Origin: Prochlorococcus sp. AG-424-E18
GTDB taxonomy: Bacteria > Cyanobacteriota > Cyanobacteriia > PCC-6307 > Cyanobiaceae
DNA length: 60,095 bases
NCBI GenBank assembly: GCA_003210155.1
Contig: QCNC01000006.1
Location: 1 to 60,095 of the forward strand
Direction: 5' to 3'
Below are positions 29,949-38,723 of this stretch, piece by piece. The position numbers and the translations under genes were made by a program. Numbering within the stretch: the stretch's first letter is position 1; each line of letters opens with the position of its first letter. The notes under the pieces were generated by a model. That model saw only the letters and a list, made by a program, of their open reading frames with translations, had not been told where the DNA came from and ran no database searches.

Positions 29949-30239
29949 CTATTGCCCCAACTCTTCAAGTTGCTTCCTCACATCAGCAATTGCAGAATTA
30001 AGTTGCTCAACTTTCTTCTCCAGATTCTCTCCTTCAACTTCATTTATATTTTCATTTGAATCAATCGCTTCTGAGCCGTCTTGAATTCTGGAGGAATACA
30101 TCATTGCTTTTTGTTTTTTTTCCTCCTTTCTTTTGTCTGCTTCGGATATTAACCACCATGCTAGACCTGCTGCTCCAATAAAAGCACCACTTATTAATGA
30201 TAAAAGATTATTTGAAGACGAATCTCTGTATTCAGACAT
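29949..30239 (-). CDS. Small membrane-anchored coiled-coil protein
   Basis: 96 aa with one probable membrane segment at about residues 13-31 (LSLISGAFIGAAGLAWWLI), then a Lys/Glu-rich linker and a heptad-like helix at about 66-94 (LEKKVEQLNSAIADVRKQL). It probably forms a membrane-tethered oligomer. It lies between upp-like and ilvD genes on the same strand with short gaps. No family or role recognised. Confidence 0.72.
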   Translation of the reverse strand: MSEYRDSSSNNLLSLISGAFIGAAGLAWWLISEADKRKEEKKQKAMMYSSRIQDGSEAIDSNENINEVEGENLEKKVEQLNSAIADVRKQLEELGQ

Positions 30240-30268
30240 TGGTAAAATATTTACTCCTATATTCTATA

Positions 30269-30886
30269 TTAGTTCTTATCTTGAAATATAGTACTTAAAC
30301 GCGATAAAGGATTCCCAATACCGGGTACCAATAATGGTGTTTTTTCGTCTTCCTCATCTATGCAAGAAGTGTAAATTACCTGATTCGGGAATAATTTCGC
30401 AATTTCATTTAACCCTTTATTTGAGCAAATAGCAGTTATTAAAAGAATCCTATTTGAATCAACACCTAATTCCTTTAATTTAATTAAGGTTTCTAATGTG
30501 GTTGATTTTGTCGTTATTTGTTCTGAATAAAATATAACTCCTTCATTTGATTCAATAGTTTTAGGCAGTTCTCCTAATGAGAGGGTTGAATTAGGAATTA
30601 CTTCTTTGGATCCAAACCAAAGAGTTAACCCTTCGGGCAACATTGCGAGCACTTTTATTGGATAATCAGTATTAATAAAGAATCCATCTGTGTCCCCATT
30701 ATCAGTATTTACTATTTCTTTTTTATATGGCAGCCAATTACGTAATGCTTCATATGTAAGCCATTTCCCTAATTGCTCATATCCTGTTGAGTACAAAATA
30801 TCTGGAGTATTTTTTTCTCGCAATATTGAAAGCCAATGTTTTATTAATGGATGAGGAGGAACAATAACCTTTAGTGACATTGCCAT
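30269..30886 (-). CDS. upp: Uracil phosphoribosyltransferase-like protein with degenerate PRPP site
   Basis: 205 aa. The N-terminus (HPLIKHWLSILREKNTP, LTYEALRNWLP) and C-terminus (YTSCIDEE, VPGIGNPLSR) align well with bacterial Upp. Where Upp has the PRPP-binding loop (MLATGGS), this protein reads EQITTKST, and the middle RAG block is also replaced. The characteristic C-terminal GDRxFGT is missing. The fold is probably kept, but uracil salvage activity is doubtful. The start could be the second Met (residue 3). The protein is similar to cyanobacterial sequences annotated upp. Confidence 0.75.
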   Translation of the reverse strand: MAMSLKVIVPPHPLIKHWLSILREKNTPDILYSTGYEQLGKWLTYEALRNWLPYKKEIVNTDNGDTDGFFINTDYPIKVLAMLPEGLTLWFGSKEVIPNSTLSLGELPKTIESNEGVIFYSEQITTKSTTLETLIKLKELGVDSNRILLITAICSNKGLNEIAKLFPNQVIYTSCIDEEDEKTPLLVPGIGNPLSRLSTIFQDKN

Positions 30887-30949
30887 ATATTTTCCTTTAA
30901 GATACTCTTACAAACTTTAAATACTTAAGTTCTAAAATACAGTCTTATT

Positions 30950-31462
30950 ATGATTAAATCAATTGTTTTACCCTCACTAAAGAATGCATTAATTACTTTG
31001 TTGTTCGTTGGGATTTTATTTTTTAATTCTGTAAATTCTGCATGGGCTAAACGACCTCCTGAGATTAGAAACCAGCAAGACCTTAATTTAGAGCCAGATA
31101 TGCATGGTCAAGATTTAAGCGGTAACGAATACGTTAAGTTTGATTTGAATGGGTTTAATTTCAGTGAAAGTAATTTAGAAGGCGCGGTGTTCAATAATAG
31201 TAAATTGCAAAATTCAAAGTTTAATGGAGCCAATTTAAGAGATGCACTAGCTTATGCAACAGATTTTACAGATGCAGATCTTTCGGATGTTAATTTTACA
31301 AATGCTTTATTAATGGAGAGTAATTTTGAAGGAGCAAAAATAGATGGTGCAGATTTTACTGATGCAGTTCTTAGTCGTACACAACAAAAACAATTATGTG
31401 CGATTGCTAATGGCACAAATAGTTCTACAGGAGAGAGTACAGAATATAGCTTAGGTTGTTAA
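30950..31462 (+). CDS. Secreted pentapeptide-repeat protein
   Basis: 170 aa with an N-terminal signal sequence; the hydrophobic stretch is about 14-30 and the likely cleavage follows AWA near residue 34, so a thylakoid lumen or periplasm location is expected. Residues about 60-145 are A(D/N)LXX-type pentapeptide repeats, e.g. ANLRDALAYATDFTDADLSD, forming a right-handed beta-helix. A C-terminal Cys pair (C150 and C170 by estimate) could form a disulfide. Lumenal pentapeptide proteins are common in cyanobacteria, with mostly unknown roles. Confidence 0.82.
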   Translation: MIKSIVLPSLKNALITLLFVGILFFNSVNSAWAKRPPEIRNQQDLNLEPDMHGQDLSGNEYVKFDLNGFNFSESNLEGAVFNNSKLQNSKFNGANLRDALAYATDFTDADLSDVNFTNALLMESNFEGAKIDGADFTDAVLSRTQQKQLCAIANGTNSSTGESTEYSLGC

Positions 31463-31471
31463 TCATAAAAA

Positions 31472-32536
31472 ATGAAAAAAAAAATACCAGTTATAGTTGT
31501 TTCAGGATTTCTTGGTTCAGGTAAAACAACTTTTCTAAGATATTTATTAAAAGAGAGTAATAAAAAATTTGGTTTAATAATTAATGAATTTGGTGATGTT
31601 GGAATTGACGGTGATTTGATTAAAAGTTGTGATAAATGTGATGAATCTGAAGACGACTGCGTAATCGAATTAAACAATGGATGTTTATGTTGTAATGTTC
31701 AAGATGATTTTGTTCCATCAATAAAAGCTCTCCTAGAATTTAATCCTCCTATCGAATCAATAATTATCGAAACAAGTGGCTTGGCACTACCAATTCCCTT
31801 AATTCAAGCACTTAACTGGCCTGAGATTAGGTCTTCCATCTACCTTGATGTTGTTGTTGGTGTCGTTAATGGAGAATCAATGCTTAATGGTTCACCAATT
31901 AATGATTTAAATAAAATAACAAAACAATATAAAGAAACAGATAAAATTGATCATAACGCCACTATAGATGAACTTTTTGAGGAGCAACTAGAAGTTTCTG
32001 ATATCGTTTTAGTCTCTAGATCAGATATCTTGAATGATGATCAGTTTGACGTTGTAAAACATAAAATTCAAGGAAGTCTAAACTCATCTATACCAGTCCT
32101 TAAATCCAATAATGGCAAAATTAATTTGAAATATCTATTTGATTTTAATTTTAAAAAAGAGACTTATAAAGAATTTTTAACTGAAGAACATGACCATAAT
32201 CATGTTGAACTTGTATCAGATTCAATTAAATTAAATTATTTCCTTGAAAAAAATGACTTTGAAAAGGAGATGTCAAAAATCTTGGATGAATTAAACATTC
32301 TTCGAATAAAAGGACGTATTTGGATACCAAACAAATCATTACCTTTACAAATACAAATCGTTGGAAAGAAAATTAATACTTGGTTTGAAGAAGCTCCAGA
32401 CAATTGTTGGAGACCAAATGATAATGCTGGGCTTGAATTAGTAATAATTTCCTTTGATGAAAAATCTATAAAAACTTTCAATAAAAAAATTAAAGAGAAA
32501 TTTAAGATTTTAAGTGAACCAAAAATAGTAATTTGA
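31472..32536 (+). CDS. CobW/COG0523-family GTPase, putative metallochaperone
   Basis: 354 aa. Walker A GFLGSGKTT is at 12-20, and the Mg/switch motif INEFGDVGIDGDL at about 37-49. The family metal-binding CxCC is at C71-C74 (NGCLCC). A further pair CDKC lies at about 53-56. A short His/Asp segment EEHDHNHVEL precedes the C-terminal CobW_C domain. Members deliver zinc, cobalt or other metals using GTP. The following 54-aa zinc-finger gene could be a client or partner, but this is inference. Confidence 0.9.
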   Translation: MKKKIPVIVVSGFLGSGKTTFLRYLLKESNKKFGLIINEFGDVGIDGDLIKSCDKCDESEDDCVIELNNGCLCCNVQDDFVPSIKALLEFNPPIESIIIETSGLALPIPLIQALNWPEIRSSIYLDVVVGVVNGESMLNGSPINDLNKITKQYKETDKIDHNATIDELFEEQLEVSDIVLVSRSDILNDDQFDVVKHKIQGSLNSSIPVLKSNNGKINLKYLFDFNFKKETYKEFLTEEHDHNHVELVSDSIKLNYFLEKNDFEKEMSKILDELNILRIKGRIWIPNKSLPLQIQIVGKKINTWFEEAPDNCWRPNDNAGLELVIISFDEKSIKTFNKKIKEKFKILSEPKIVI

Positions 32537-32581
32537 CATTATAGTTAGCTGCCGGGATACTTAAACAGTAGACAGCCCAAG

Positions 32582-32746
32582 ATGAAAAATTCAAAAATTG
32601 CTTTAAAACAAATAATCTCTGACAAAGTTACATCAATTGATAAAATAAAATGTTCAAAATGTGGAGGGGCAGGAAATTTTAAAACACATGAAAATTCAAG
32701 AAGAACTTGCTTAGTATGTTTTGGTAGAGGCTACATAAACATCTAA
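32582..32746 (+). CDS. 54-aa DnaJ-type zinc-finger protein
   Basis: ATG at 32582, stop TAA at 32744-32746. The product has two CxxCxGxG-type motifs: CSKCGGAG (about 24-31) and CLVCFGRG (about 43-50), as in one zinc centre of the DnaJ cysteine-rich domain. There is no J domain. Similar mini-proteins (BSD2-like zinc fingers) act in chaperoning in plants, but here the role is unknown. It lies 45 bases after the CobW-type GTPase. Confidence 0.75.
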   Translation: MKNSKIALKQIISDKVTSIDKIKCSKCGGAGNFKTHENSRRTCLVCFGRGYINI

Positions 32747-32843
32747 TAACTCAGAAAACCTCAAGGTAAAAATATTTGTTTATTAATCAATAGTACTTTT
32801 TATTAAAATTTAAACTAATCTTCTAGTAGAAATTAATTTTTAA

Positions 32844-33098
32844 TTGGACCAATTTGCTGTAAAAGTTTTTGTAAGACTAAGACCCTCAGTTTTAGATCCA
32901 GCAGGGGAAGCTACTAAATCTGCCTCTATAAAACTTGGAGCCGAGGGAATAAAATCATTACGTATAGGAAAAATGATTGAGGTAAAAATAGAAGGTAATG
33001 GTGAAAACGAAGTAAGAGGAAAAATTGATTTATTGTGTGATAGGTTATTCGCAAATACTGTTATTGAAGATTATGAGTATTCACTAGAAAAATTATAA
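32844..33098 (+). CDS. purS: Phosphoribosylformylglycinamidine synthase subunit PurS
   Basis: Small subunit (84 aa) of the three-part FGAM synthase; it bridges PurL and PurQ. The sequence from [20 protein letters not shown] through the conserved RIGKMIEV to [10 protein letters not shown] matches the family. It starts at TTG 32844; no ATG lies at a sensible position. purQ begins one base after its stop, so the two are translationally coupled. purL is not in the window. Confidence 0.93.
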   Translation: MDQFAVKVFVRLRPSVLDPAGEATKSASIKLGAEGIKSLRIGKMIEVKIEGNGENEVRGKIDLLCDRLFANTVIEDYEYSLEKL

Positions 33099-33099
33099 G

Positions 33100-33765
33100 A
33101 TGGATAATTTTACTGTAGGAGTTGTTGTCTTCCCTGGTTCTAATTGTGATCGTGATGTTTCATGGGCATTGGAAGGTTGTTTAGACATAAGAACAAAATA
33201 CTTGTGGCATGAGTCTTCAGATTTAAGTGATGTAGATGCAATAGTTTTACCCGGAGGATTTAGCTATGGTGATTATTTAAGATGCGGAGCAATTGCGAGA
33301 TTCTCTCCATTAATAAATGCCTTGGATGAGTTTGTTAAAAGCGGGAAAAGAGTTTTAGGAATTTGTAATGGGTTTCAAATTTTGACAGAATCAGGATTTT
33401 TGCCTGGTGCTCTTGTTGCAAATAAAAATCTTAATTTTATCTGTGATGACGTTGAACTGGACATCGTTTCTTCAAAAGGAGGTTGGTTTAATAATGTAGA
33501 CAAAAAACAAACAATTAAATTGCCAATAGCGCATGGGGAAGGGAGATATCATTGTGATTCTGATACTTTAAAGAAACTTGTAGATAATGAATTGATCGCT
33601 TTGAGATATAAAAATAATCCCAATGGCTCCTCATTCGATATCGCAGGCATAACTAATGAGAAGGGAAATGTTCTAGGTTTAATGCCTCATCCAGAGCGAG
33701 CATGCGACGAGACAGTTGGTGGGACTGATGGTCTCTTTACATTAAAATCATTAATATTGAAATAA
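33100..33765 (+). CDS. purQ: Phosphoribosylformylglycinamidine synthase subunit PurQ (glutaminase)
   Basis: Class I glutamine amidotransferase (221 aa) that supplies ammonia to PurL in purine synthesis. The N-terminus [19 protein letters not shown] is typical. The nucleophile is C89 in [10 protein letters not shown], and the catalytic His/Glu are in MPHPERA near residues 198-200. It ends the purS-purQ operon and is followed by a hairpin terminator. Confidence 0.97.
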   Translation: MDNFTVGVVVFPGSNCDRDVSWALEGCLDIRTKYLWHESSDLSDVDAIVLPGGFSYGDYLRCGAIARFSPLINALDEFVKSGKRVLGICNGFQILTESGFLPGALVANKNLNFICDDVELDIVSSKGGWFNNVDKKQTIKLPIAHGEGRYHCDSDTLKKLVDNELIALRYKNNPNGSSFDIAGITNEKGNVLGLMPHPERACDETVGGTDGLFTLKSLILK

Positions 33766-33798
33766 AAAAAGACCCCCAATTTTGGAGGCCTTTTTTTA
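33765..33798. terminator. Intrinsic terminator between convergent purQ and class II aldolase
   Basis: An A-run, then GACCCCCAA (33771-33779) pairing with TTGGAGGCC (33782-33790) with two mismatches, then TTTTTTT (33791-33797). The A-run on one side and T-run on the other mean it can act in both directions, serving purQ (+) and the aldolase gene (-). Confidence 0.8.
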
Positions 33799-33815
33799 TT
33801 TAATTTGGGAAGAAA

Positions 33816-34889
33816 TTAAACAGTAGCTTTTACTTTTGGATCCAAATCACCTTTTGCGTAAAGATCAGCAAAATAATTAGTGCTGTTTTGTTTGATCTTA
33901 CTTGCTTGACCTTCGCACCAGAACTGCTTGTATCTATCAAGACAAACTTGCTTCATGTATTTTCTAGCAGGCTTGTTGAAATGTCTTGGGTCGAAGTTTG
34001 CCTTATCAGCAAATGCTGCCTCTCTAACCGCGGCAGTGAAAGCAAGTCTGTTATCAGTATCAATGTTGACTTTCCTAACTCCATTTCTTATCCCCTCTTG
34101 AATTTCTTCAACAGGAACACCATAAGTTTGAGGAATTTCACCGCCATATTTGTTTATGATATCCAACCATTCTTGAGGAACTGAACTAGATCCATGCATT
34201 ACAAGATGGGTATTTGGAAGTGCTTTATGAATTTCAGCAATTCTGCTTATTGCAAGAACTTCTCCTGTAGGTTTTCTTGTGAATTTATAAGCACCATGAC
34301 TTGTTCCTATAGCAATAGCTAATGCATCGACTTTTGTTTTAGCTACAAAATCTGCAGCTTCTTCAGGATCAGTCAGAAGCATATCTGTAGAAAGTTCACC
34401 TTCAAATCCATGACCATCTTCCGCTTCACCTTTTCCTGTCTCTAATGAACCTAAGCAACCCAACTCTCCTTCAACACTAACCCCAACTGAATGAGCAAAA
34501 TCTACTACTTTTTTAGTAACTGCAACATTATATTCGTAACTAGCGGGTGTTTTTGCATCTGCCTCTAGAGAACCGTCCATCATTACTGATGTGAAACCAT
34601 TTATTGCTGCTGAGTAACATGTTGATGGCTCATTACCGTGGTCTTGGTGCATTACCACTGGAATATTAGGATATGTTTCTGTAGCAGCAAGGATTAGATG
34701 ACGTAGGAAAATTTCTCCTGCATAATTTCTTGCCCCTCTTGAAGCTTGGAGGATTACAGGACTATCAGTTTCATATGCTGCTTCCATGATTGCTTGAACT
34801 TGTTCAAGGTTATTAACATTGAAAGCTGGAATACCGTAACCATTCTCGGCAGCGTGATCTAAAAGTAGTCTTAGTGGAACGAGGGCCAT
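33816..34889 (-). CDS. fba: Fructose-bisphosphate aldolase, class II
   Basis: Zinc-dependent aldolase (357 aa) for the Calvin cycle and gluconeogenesis/glycolysis, also able to make sedoheptulose 1,7-bisphosphate in photosynthetic bacteria. The zinc/catalytic motif VVMHQDHGN is at about 78-86 (H81, D83, H84). Further conserved blocks are [27 protein letters not shown] and GTSHGAYKF. It is close to cyanobacterial CbbA/FbaA in N-terminal sequence ([19 protein letters not shown]). A class I enzyme gene lies immediately upstream on the same strand. Confidence 0.96.
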   Translation of the reverse strand: MALVPLRLLLDHAAENGYGIPAFNVNNLEQVQAIMEAAYETDSPVILQASRGARNYAGEIFLRHLILAATETYPNIPVVMHQDHGNEPSTCYSAAINGFTSVMMDGSLEADAKTPASYEYNVAVTKKVVDFAHSVGVSVEGELGCLGSLETGKGEAEDGHGFEGELSTDMLLTDPEEAADFVAKTKVDALAIAIGTSHGAYKFTRKPTGEVLAISRIAEIHKALPNTHLVMHGSSSVPQEWLDIINKYGGEIPQTYGVPVEEIQEGIRNGVRKVNIDTDNRLAFTAAVREAAFADKANFDPRHFNKPARKYMKQVCLDRYKQFWCEGQASKIKQNSTNYFADLYAKGDLDPKVKATV

Positions 34890-35037
34890 AATTAAAATAA
34901 GTTAAATGCTATATAAAGCATATGTTTCCGAGAGTTTAGTATAAAGAGGTATCAAATGTCACGTCATTAGATATACAAAATACTAAATTAAAGAAACATA
35001 TTTTATGACCCAGAGTACATTTTTAGGATTTTTTTAG

Positions 35038-36105
35038 TTAATAAGTGTAGCCTGCCACAAACAATTGTTCATCAGATGAAGGTTGAGATCCTGCTACATA
35101 GGCACCTTTTGAAGCTTCAGAGTTTGCTTGAGCTCTTGCTATTAATGCTTTTTGACCTCCTTCAACGTCGCTTCCTTTCCAGGCCTTTAAGCATGAGTGC
35201 TGTAATGCTCTTCCATAGGAGAATGAAACATTCCATAAAGCTTTCCTGTAAAGAGTGTTCATATTATTTAGATAAACAGAAGCAGCTTCTTCGCTTAACC
35301 CTCCTGATAAGAAAACTATTCCAGGAACAGATGCAGGAACGCATCTTTCCATAGTTCTAATTGTTATTTCAGCAACCTTCATAGGATCAGCCTTTGTTGG
35401 ACAACCTGCTCCATTAATAGTCATAGAAGGTTTTAATAGAGTGCCTTCTAGAAAAACTCCATTTGCTTGACAGGCACTATAAACCTGCTTTATTACCTCT
35501 TCTTGAACTTCAGCAGTTTTTTCAATGGTATGGTCGCCGTCCATTAAGATTTCAGGTTCAATAATTGGTACTAACCCAGATTCTTGAACTGATCTTGCAT
35601 ACCTTGCTAATCCCCAAGCATTCTCTTGAATTGATAGTTTTGAAGGACAGCCATCATTTGTAATTTGCAGAACTGCTCTCCACTTTGCAAATCTGGCACC
35701 TTGTTCATAATATTTTGCGGCTCTTTCAACTAACCCATCTAGGCCAGAGCAAAAAGTTTCTACATCTCCTCCCCCTGGAAGTGGATTTAGGCCCTTATCG
35801 ACCTTTATACCTGGAATAATACCTAAATCATTTAGTTTCTTAACCATTGACTCGCCATCTTGGTGATTCTGATAAAGAGTTTCTTCGAAGAGGATTGCTC
35901 CACTTATATATTTGCCAAGACCTTCTGTAGTAAAAAGCATTCCTCTATATGCCTTCCTATTGTCTTCAGTATTCTCAACGCCAATTCCAGCGAGTCTTTT
36001 ACCTACTGTTTTAGTGGATTCATCTACCGCTAATATTCCTTTTCCTTTAGAAGCTAGTAATTGAGCATTTTCTTTAAGCTCATTTTTGTAATAATTTAAA
36101 GCCAT
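35038..36105 (-). CDS. Fructose-bisphosphate aldolase, class I
   Basis: Schiff-base aldolase of 355 aa, similar to eukaryotic class I enzymes. The catalytic lysine is K225 in GTLLKPSMT, with K141 in FAKWRAVLQ and the acid residues in IIEPEIL at about 181-187. The N-terminus has GKGILAVDESTKTVGKRL. It needs no metal, unlike its class II neighbour 149 bp downstream. The two are in tandem but far enough apart for separate promoters. Confidence 0.95.
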   Translation of the reverse strand: MALNYYKNELKENAQLLASKGKGILAVDESTKTVGKRLAGIGVENTEDNRKAYRGMLFTTEGLGKYISGAILFEETLYQNHQDGESMVKKLNDLGIIPGIKVDKGLNPLPGGGDVETFCSGLDGLVERAAKYYEQGARFAKWRAVLQITNDGCPSKLSIQENAWGLARYARSVQESGLVPIIEPEILMDGDHTIEKTAEVQEEVIKQVYSACQANGVFLEGTLLKPSMTINGAGCPTKADPMKVAEITIRTMERCVPASVPGIVFLSGGLSEEAASVYLNNMNTLYRKALWNVSFSYGRALQHSCLKAWKGSDVEGGQKALIARAQANSEASKGAYVAGSQPSSDEQLFVAGYTY

Positions 36106-36208
36106 TCTTTAATAATTCAGTTCAATTGATTTTTCCAGAATATAAAAAAAAAATAAAATCAATCTAATACTTTATCGGGTGATAATTGCTACTTATAAAT
36201 GTATAGCC

Positions 36209-37306
36209 TTAAATTTTGATACTTAATCCACTTTTGGAAGATTCTCTTATGGCTTCGCAAACTTTATGACTAGCAAGTCCCTCGCATAAGCCTGGGATTA
36301 CAGGTGTTCCATTCATTATACTCTGGGCCCATAAATTTTGAATTCTCAAAACTGGAGCTATTCTCCCATCAGTCCATGTTTTTTCAAAATTAAAACTTGA
36401 ATCTGCAGTTAGATTTTGTATTTTATTTTCGTTGTTTGAATATTTTAAATTAAAACCATGTACATAATCTTTTTGGTTTTCGCTTTTAAGAATTAGTGAG
36501 CCTTCGCTTCCATATATTTCTAAACTAAATCCTCTACCATTTTTTGAAATTGATGATAAAGATACCTGACATGGAATAAGATTCGAGCTGTAGTTTGATA
36601 TTTCTATATTGGCTAAACATACATCTTCACTCGTAACATCATTTAAATCAGATGAATTAGGTAAAGGTCTTTTTTTTATTGATGTTGCTAACTTGCCAGA
36701 CACGTTTATTGCTTCTCCAAAAAACCAATTCAACATATCGAATGCATGAGTACCTAAAGCGCCAATAACTCCTCCACCTTTTTCTTCCAATGAATACCAA
36801 TTCCAGGATCTTTTGGGGTCGGATCTACTGCCCATTAACCAATCTAATTTGACTAAATATATATCTCCTAAGATATTTTCATCAATAAGTTTTTTTGTCT
36901 GAAGGAAAAAAGGTACTGCTCTATATTCAAAATCAACACATACGCTTAAATTATTAATTAAAGATATTCTCTGAAGCTCTTCAATTTCTGAGGAGGATAT
37001 TGAAACGGGTTTTTCTAGGAGCAAATTTTTATTATTCTCTAGAGCTTGTTTTGCTAACTTAAATCTTGATTCAGGAGGAGTGGCAATAATAATTCCATCA
37101 ATTTTTGGAGATTTAACTAAGTCTTCCCAATTATGAAAAAAATCTAAGCCCGTTTCTTTTTCTATTATCGATTTTTGCTTTTTCTCGTAATGATAAATTG
37201 CTACAGGAGTTAAGTGATCAGACTCTTTTAATGCCTCTAAATGAACTTTTTTCCCAAACCCTAGTCCAGCGATTGCTATTTTTAATTTTTTATTTTTAGT
37301 ATTCAT
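36209..37306 (-). CDS. Gfo/Idh/MocA-family oxidoreductase
   Basis: NAD(P)-dependent dehydrogenase-like protein of 365 aa. The N-terminal Rossmann motif is IAGLGFGKKVH (about 12-22). Family motifs are ATPPESRFKLAKQAL, LLLEKPVS (catalytic Lys in EKP) and later GGGVIGALGTHAFDMLNWFFG. Substrate is probably a sugar or sugar derivative but is not predictable. It starts two bases after the stop of the small secreted protein upstream on this strand. Confidence 0.88.
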   Translation of the reverse strand: MNTKNKKLKIAIAGLGFGKKVHLEALKESDHLTPVAIYHYEKKQKSIIEKETGLDFFHNWEDLVKSPKIDGIIIATPPESRFKLAKQALENNKNLLLEKPVSISSSEIEELQRISLINNLSVCVDFEYRAVPFFLQTKKLIDENILGDIYLVKLDWLMGSRSDPKRSWNWYSLEEKGGGVIGALGTHAFDMLNWFFGEAINVSGKLATSIKKRPLPNSSDLNDVTSEDVCLANIEISNYSSNLIPCQVSLSSISKNGRGFSLEIYGSEGSLILKSENQKDYVHGFNLKYSNNENKIQNLTADSSFNFEKTWTDGRIAPVLRIQNLWAQSIMNGTPVIPGLCEGLASHKVCEAIRESSKSGLSIKI

Positions 37307-37308
37307 TC

Positions 37309-37701
37309 TTATTCATTAATAAACTCTGAACAGCTATTTTCAATAACAACATCTATAAGTTCATCATTATTAGAAGTATGCCATTTTGAATTGAATTGTG
37401 GAATTCCATTTATTGATGTATCTTTGAACTTTTTTTCATTGCAATTAATTCTCATTACATAAAGTGATAACTCTCCATCATCATCAGAATTAGTTGGATT
37501 CTTAAAGAACTTTGTTAATACACTTATTTCACCATTTGGGAGCGACTTAATACTCCCTTTATCAAGCCATTCTTTCCCATCATCATTCTCTTTTAGTAGG
37601 ACCCAGTCAACATTTCCTATCGCATATGAATAGGAGGCAAAGTTAAAAATAAAGAGTAGAAGGGTTACAGAAAAATAAAATAAATTACAAATTATTCTCA
37701 T
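37309..37701 (-). CDS. Small secreted protein, unknown
   Basis: The preferred start is the ATG at 37699-37701, one base past the accD stop, giving 130 aa; an ATG at 37722 would overlap accD. An N-terminal signal peptide (hydrophobic about 4-20, ending SYA) indicates export. The mature part begins with IGNVDWVLLKENDDGKEWLD and has two cysteines near the end. It resembles short cyanobacterial exported proteins with a DxGSI-type motif (LDKGSIK), but no function is known. Confidence 0.7.
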   Translation of the reverse strand: MRIICNLFYFSVTLLLFIFNFASYSYAIGNVDWVLLKENDDGKEWLDKGSIKSLPNGEISVLTKFFKNPTNSDDDGELSLYVMRINCNEKKFKDTSINGIPQFNSKWHTSNNDELIDVVIENSCSEFINE

Positions 37702-37702
37702 T

Positions 37703-38584
37703 TTATATATTTGCTTCTGCAAGTTCTTTTACACCATGAATTTTTAAAATTTTAGTCAGAGTATCCTTGAGATCTTTCCTTTTCACTATTACATCAACAA
37801 AACCATGCTCAAGAAGATATTCAGCTGTTTGAAAATTATCGGGTAATTTTTCTCTTAATGTTTGTTCTATAACCCTTCTTCCAGCAAATCCAATAAGTGC
37901 TTTAGGTTCCGCCAAAATTAAATCACCTAGCATCGCAAAGCTGGCTGTTACCCCTCCAGTAGTTGGATGAGTTAACAAGGGCATATATAGGAGATTTTTC
38001 TCTTTATGTTTTTTTAGTGCTCCAGATATTTTTGCCATTTGCATGAGACTTAACATACCTTCTTGCATCCTCGCTCCTCCTGATGCGCAAACAATAAGAA
38101 TTGGAAAATTTTCCAAAGTTGCTCTCTCAATTATCCTTGTAATTTTTTCGCCAACTACTGAACCCATGGATCCTCCCATAAATCTAAAATCCATAACAGC
38201 TAATGCTAAAGGCATTGAATTCACAGAACAGATACCTGTTACGACTCCATCTCTTAAACCTGTACCTGCTTGACTTTCTTTAATTCGATCAGCATACGCT
38301 CTTCTATCTTTAAAACCCAAAGGATCTGTAGGACTTAGTGAACTATCAAATTCTTTGAATGAATTTTTATCAGCTATTATATTTATTCTTTCATCGCTAT
38401 TAATCCTATTGTGGTGTCCACAATTACTACAAACATTGAAATTTGAAATTAGGTCTTTTCTATAGGCTACTTGCGAACACTCTGAACATTTAACCCACAA
38501 ACCATCTCCTTCGTCAGTATCTTGGGAAACTTTCCCAACAAATTGATCTTTACGCCTTGCGGCAAACCAGTCGATTAATGACAC
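37703..38584 (-). CDS. accD: Acetyl-CoA carboxylase carboxyltransferase subunit beta
   Basis: Beta chain (293 aa) of the carboxyltransferase, making malonyl-CoA for fatty acids. A four-cysteine zinc ribbon is at C33/C36 and C52/C55. The crotonase-like core contains [21 protein letters not shown] and [15 protein letters not shown]. The length matches the family. accA, accB and accC are not in the window. Confidence 0.97.
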   Translation of the reverse strand: MSLIDWFAARRKDQFVGKVSQDTDEGDGLWVKCSECSQVAYRKDLISNFNVCSNCGHHNRINSDERINIIADKNSFKEFDSSLSPTDPLGFKDRRAYADRIKESQAGTGLRDGVVTGICSVNSMPLALAVMDFRFMGGSMGSVVGEKITRIIERATLENFPILIVCASGGARMQEGMLSLMQMAKISGALKKHKEKNLLYMPLLTHPTTGGVTASFAMLGDLILAEPKALIGFAGRRVIEQTLREKLPDNFQTAEYLLEHGFVDVIVKRKDLKDTLTKILKIHGVKELAEANI

Positions 38585-38723
38585 AACTTTTCCTGTTTTT
38601 TCTATTTAAATCTAAGTAAGGTACTTTTATCAAGAAAGATATATAAAAATTTGAGATCCTCTAGATTAAAAACTTCTCAAAGTTAAAAAATAATGATTTG
38701 AGTTGATAATCGAAAATTAATAA

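Noticed and set aside
32545..32581. A possible hairpin (GCTG...CAGC with TACT...AGTA) before the 54-aa zinc-finger gene
   Set aside because: Arms are only 4 bp each with bulges; such pairs arise readily by chance.
35076..35354. 92-codon plus-strand frame opposite the class I aldolase
   Set aside because: Antisense shadow of a strongly conserved gene, rich in Leu and Arg.
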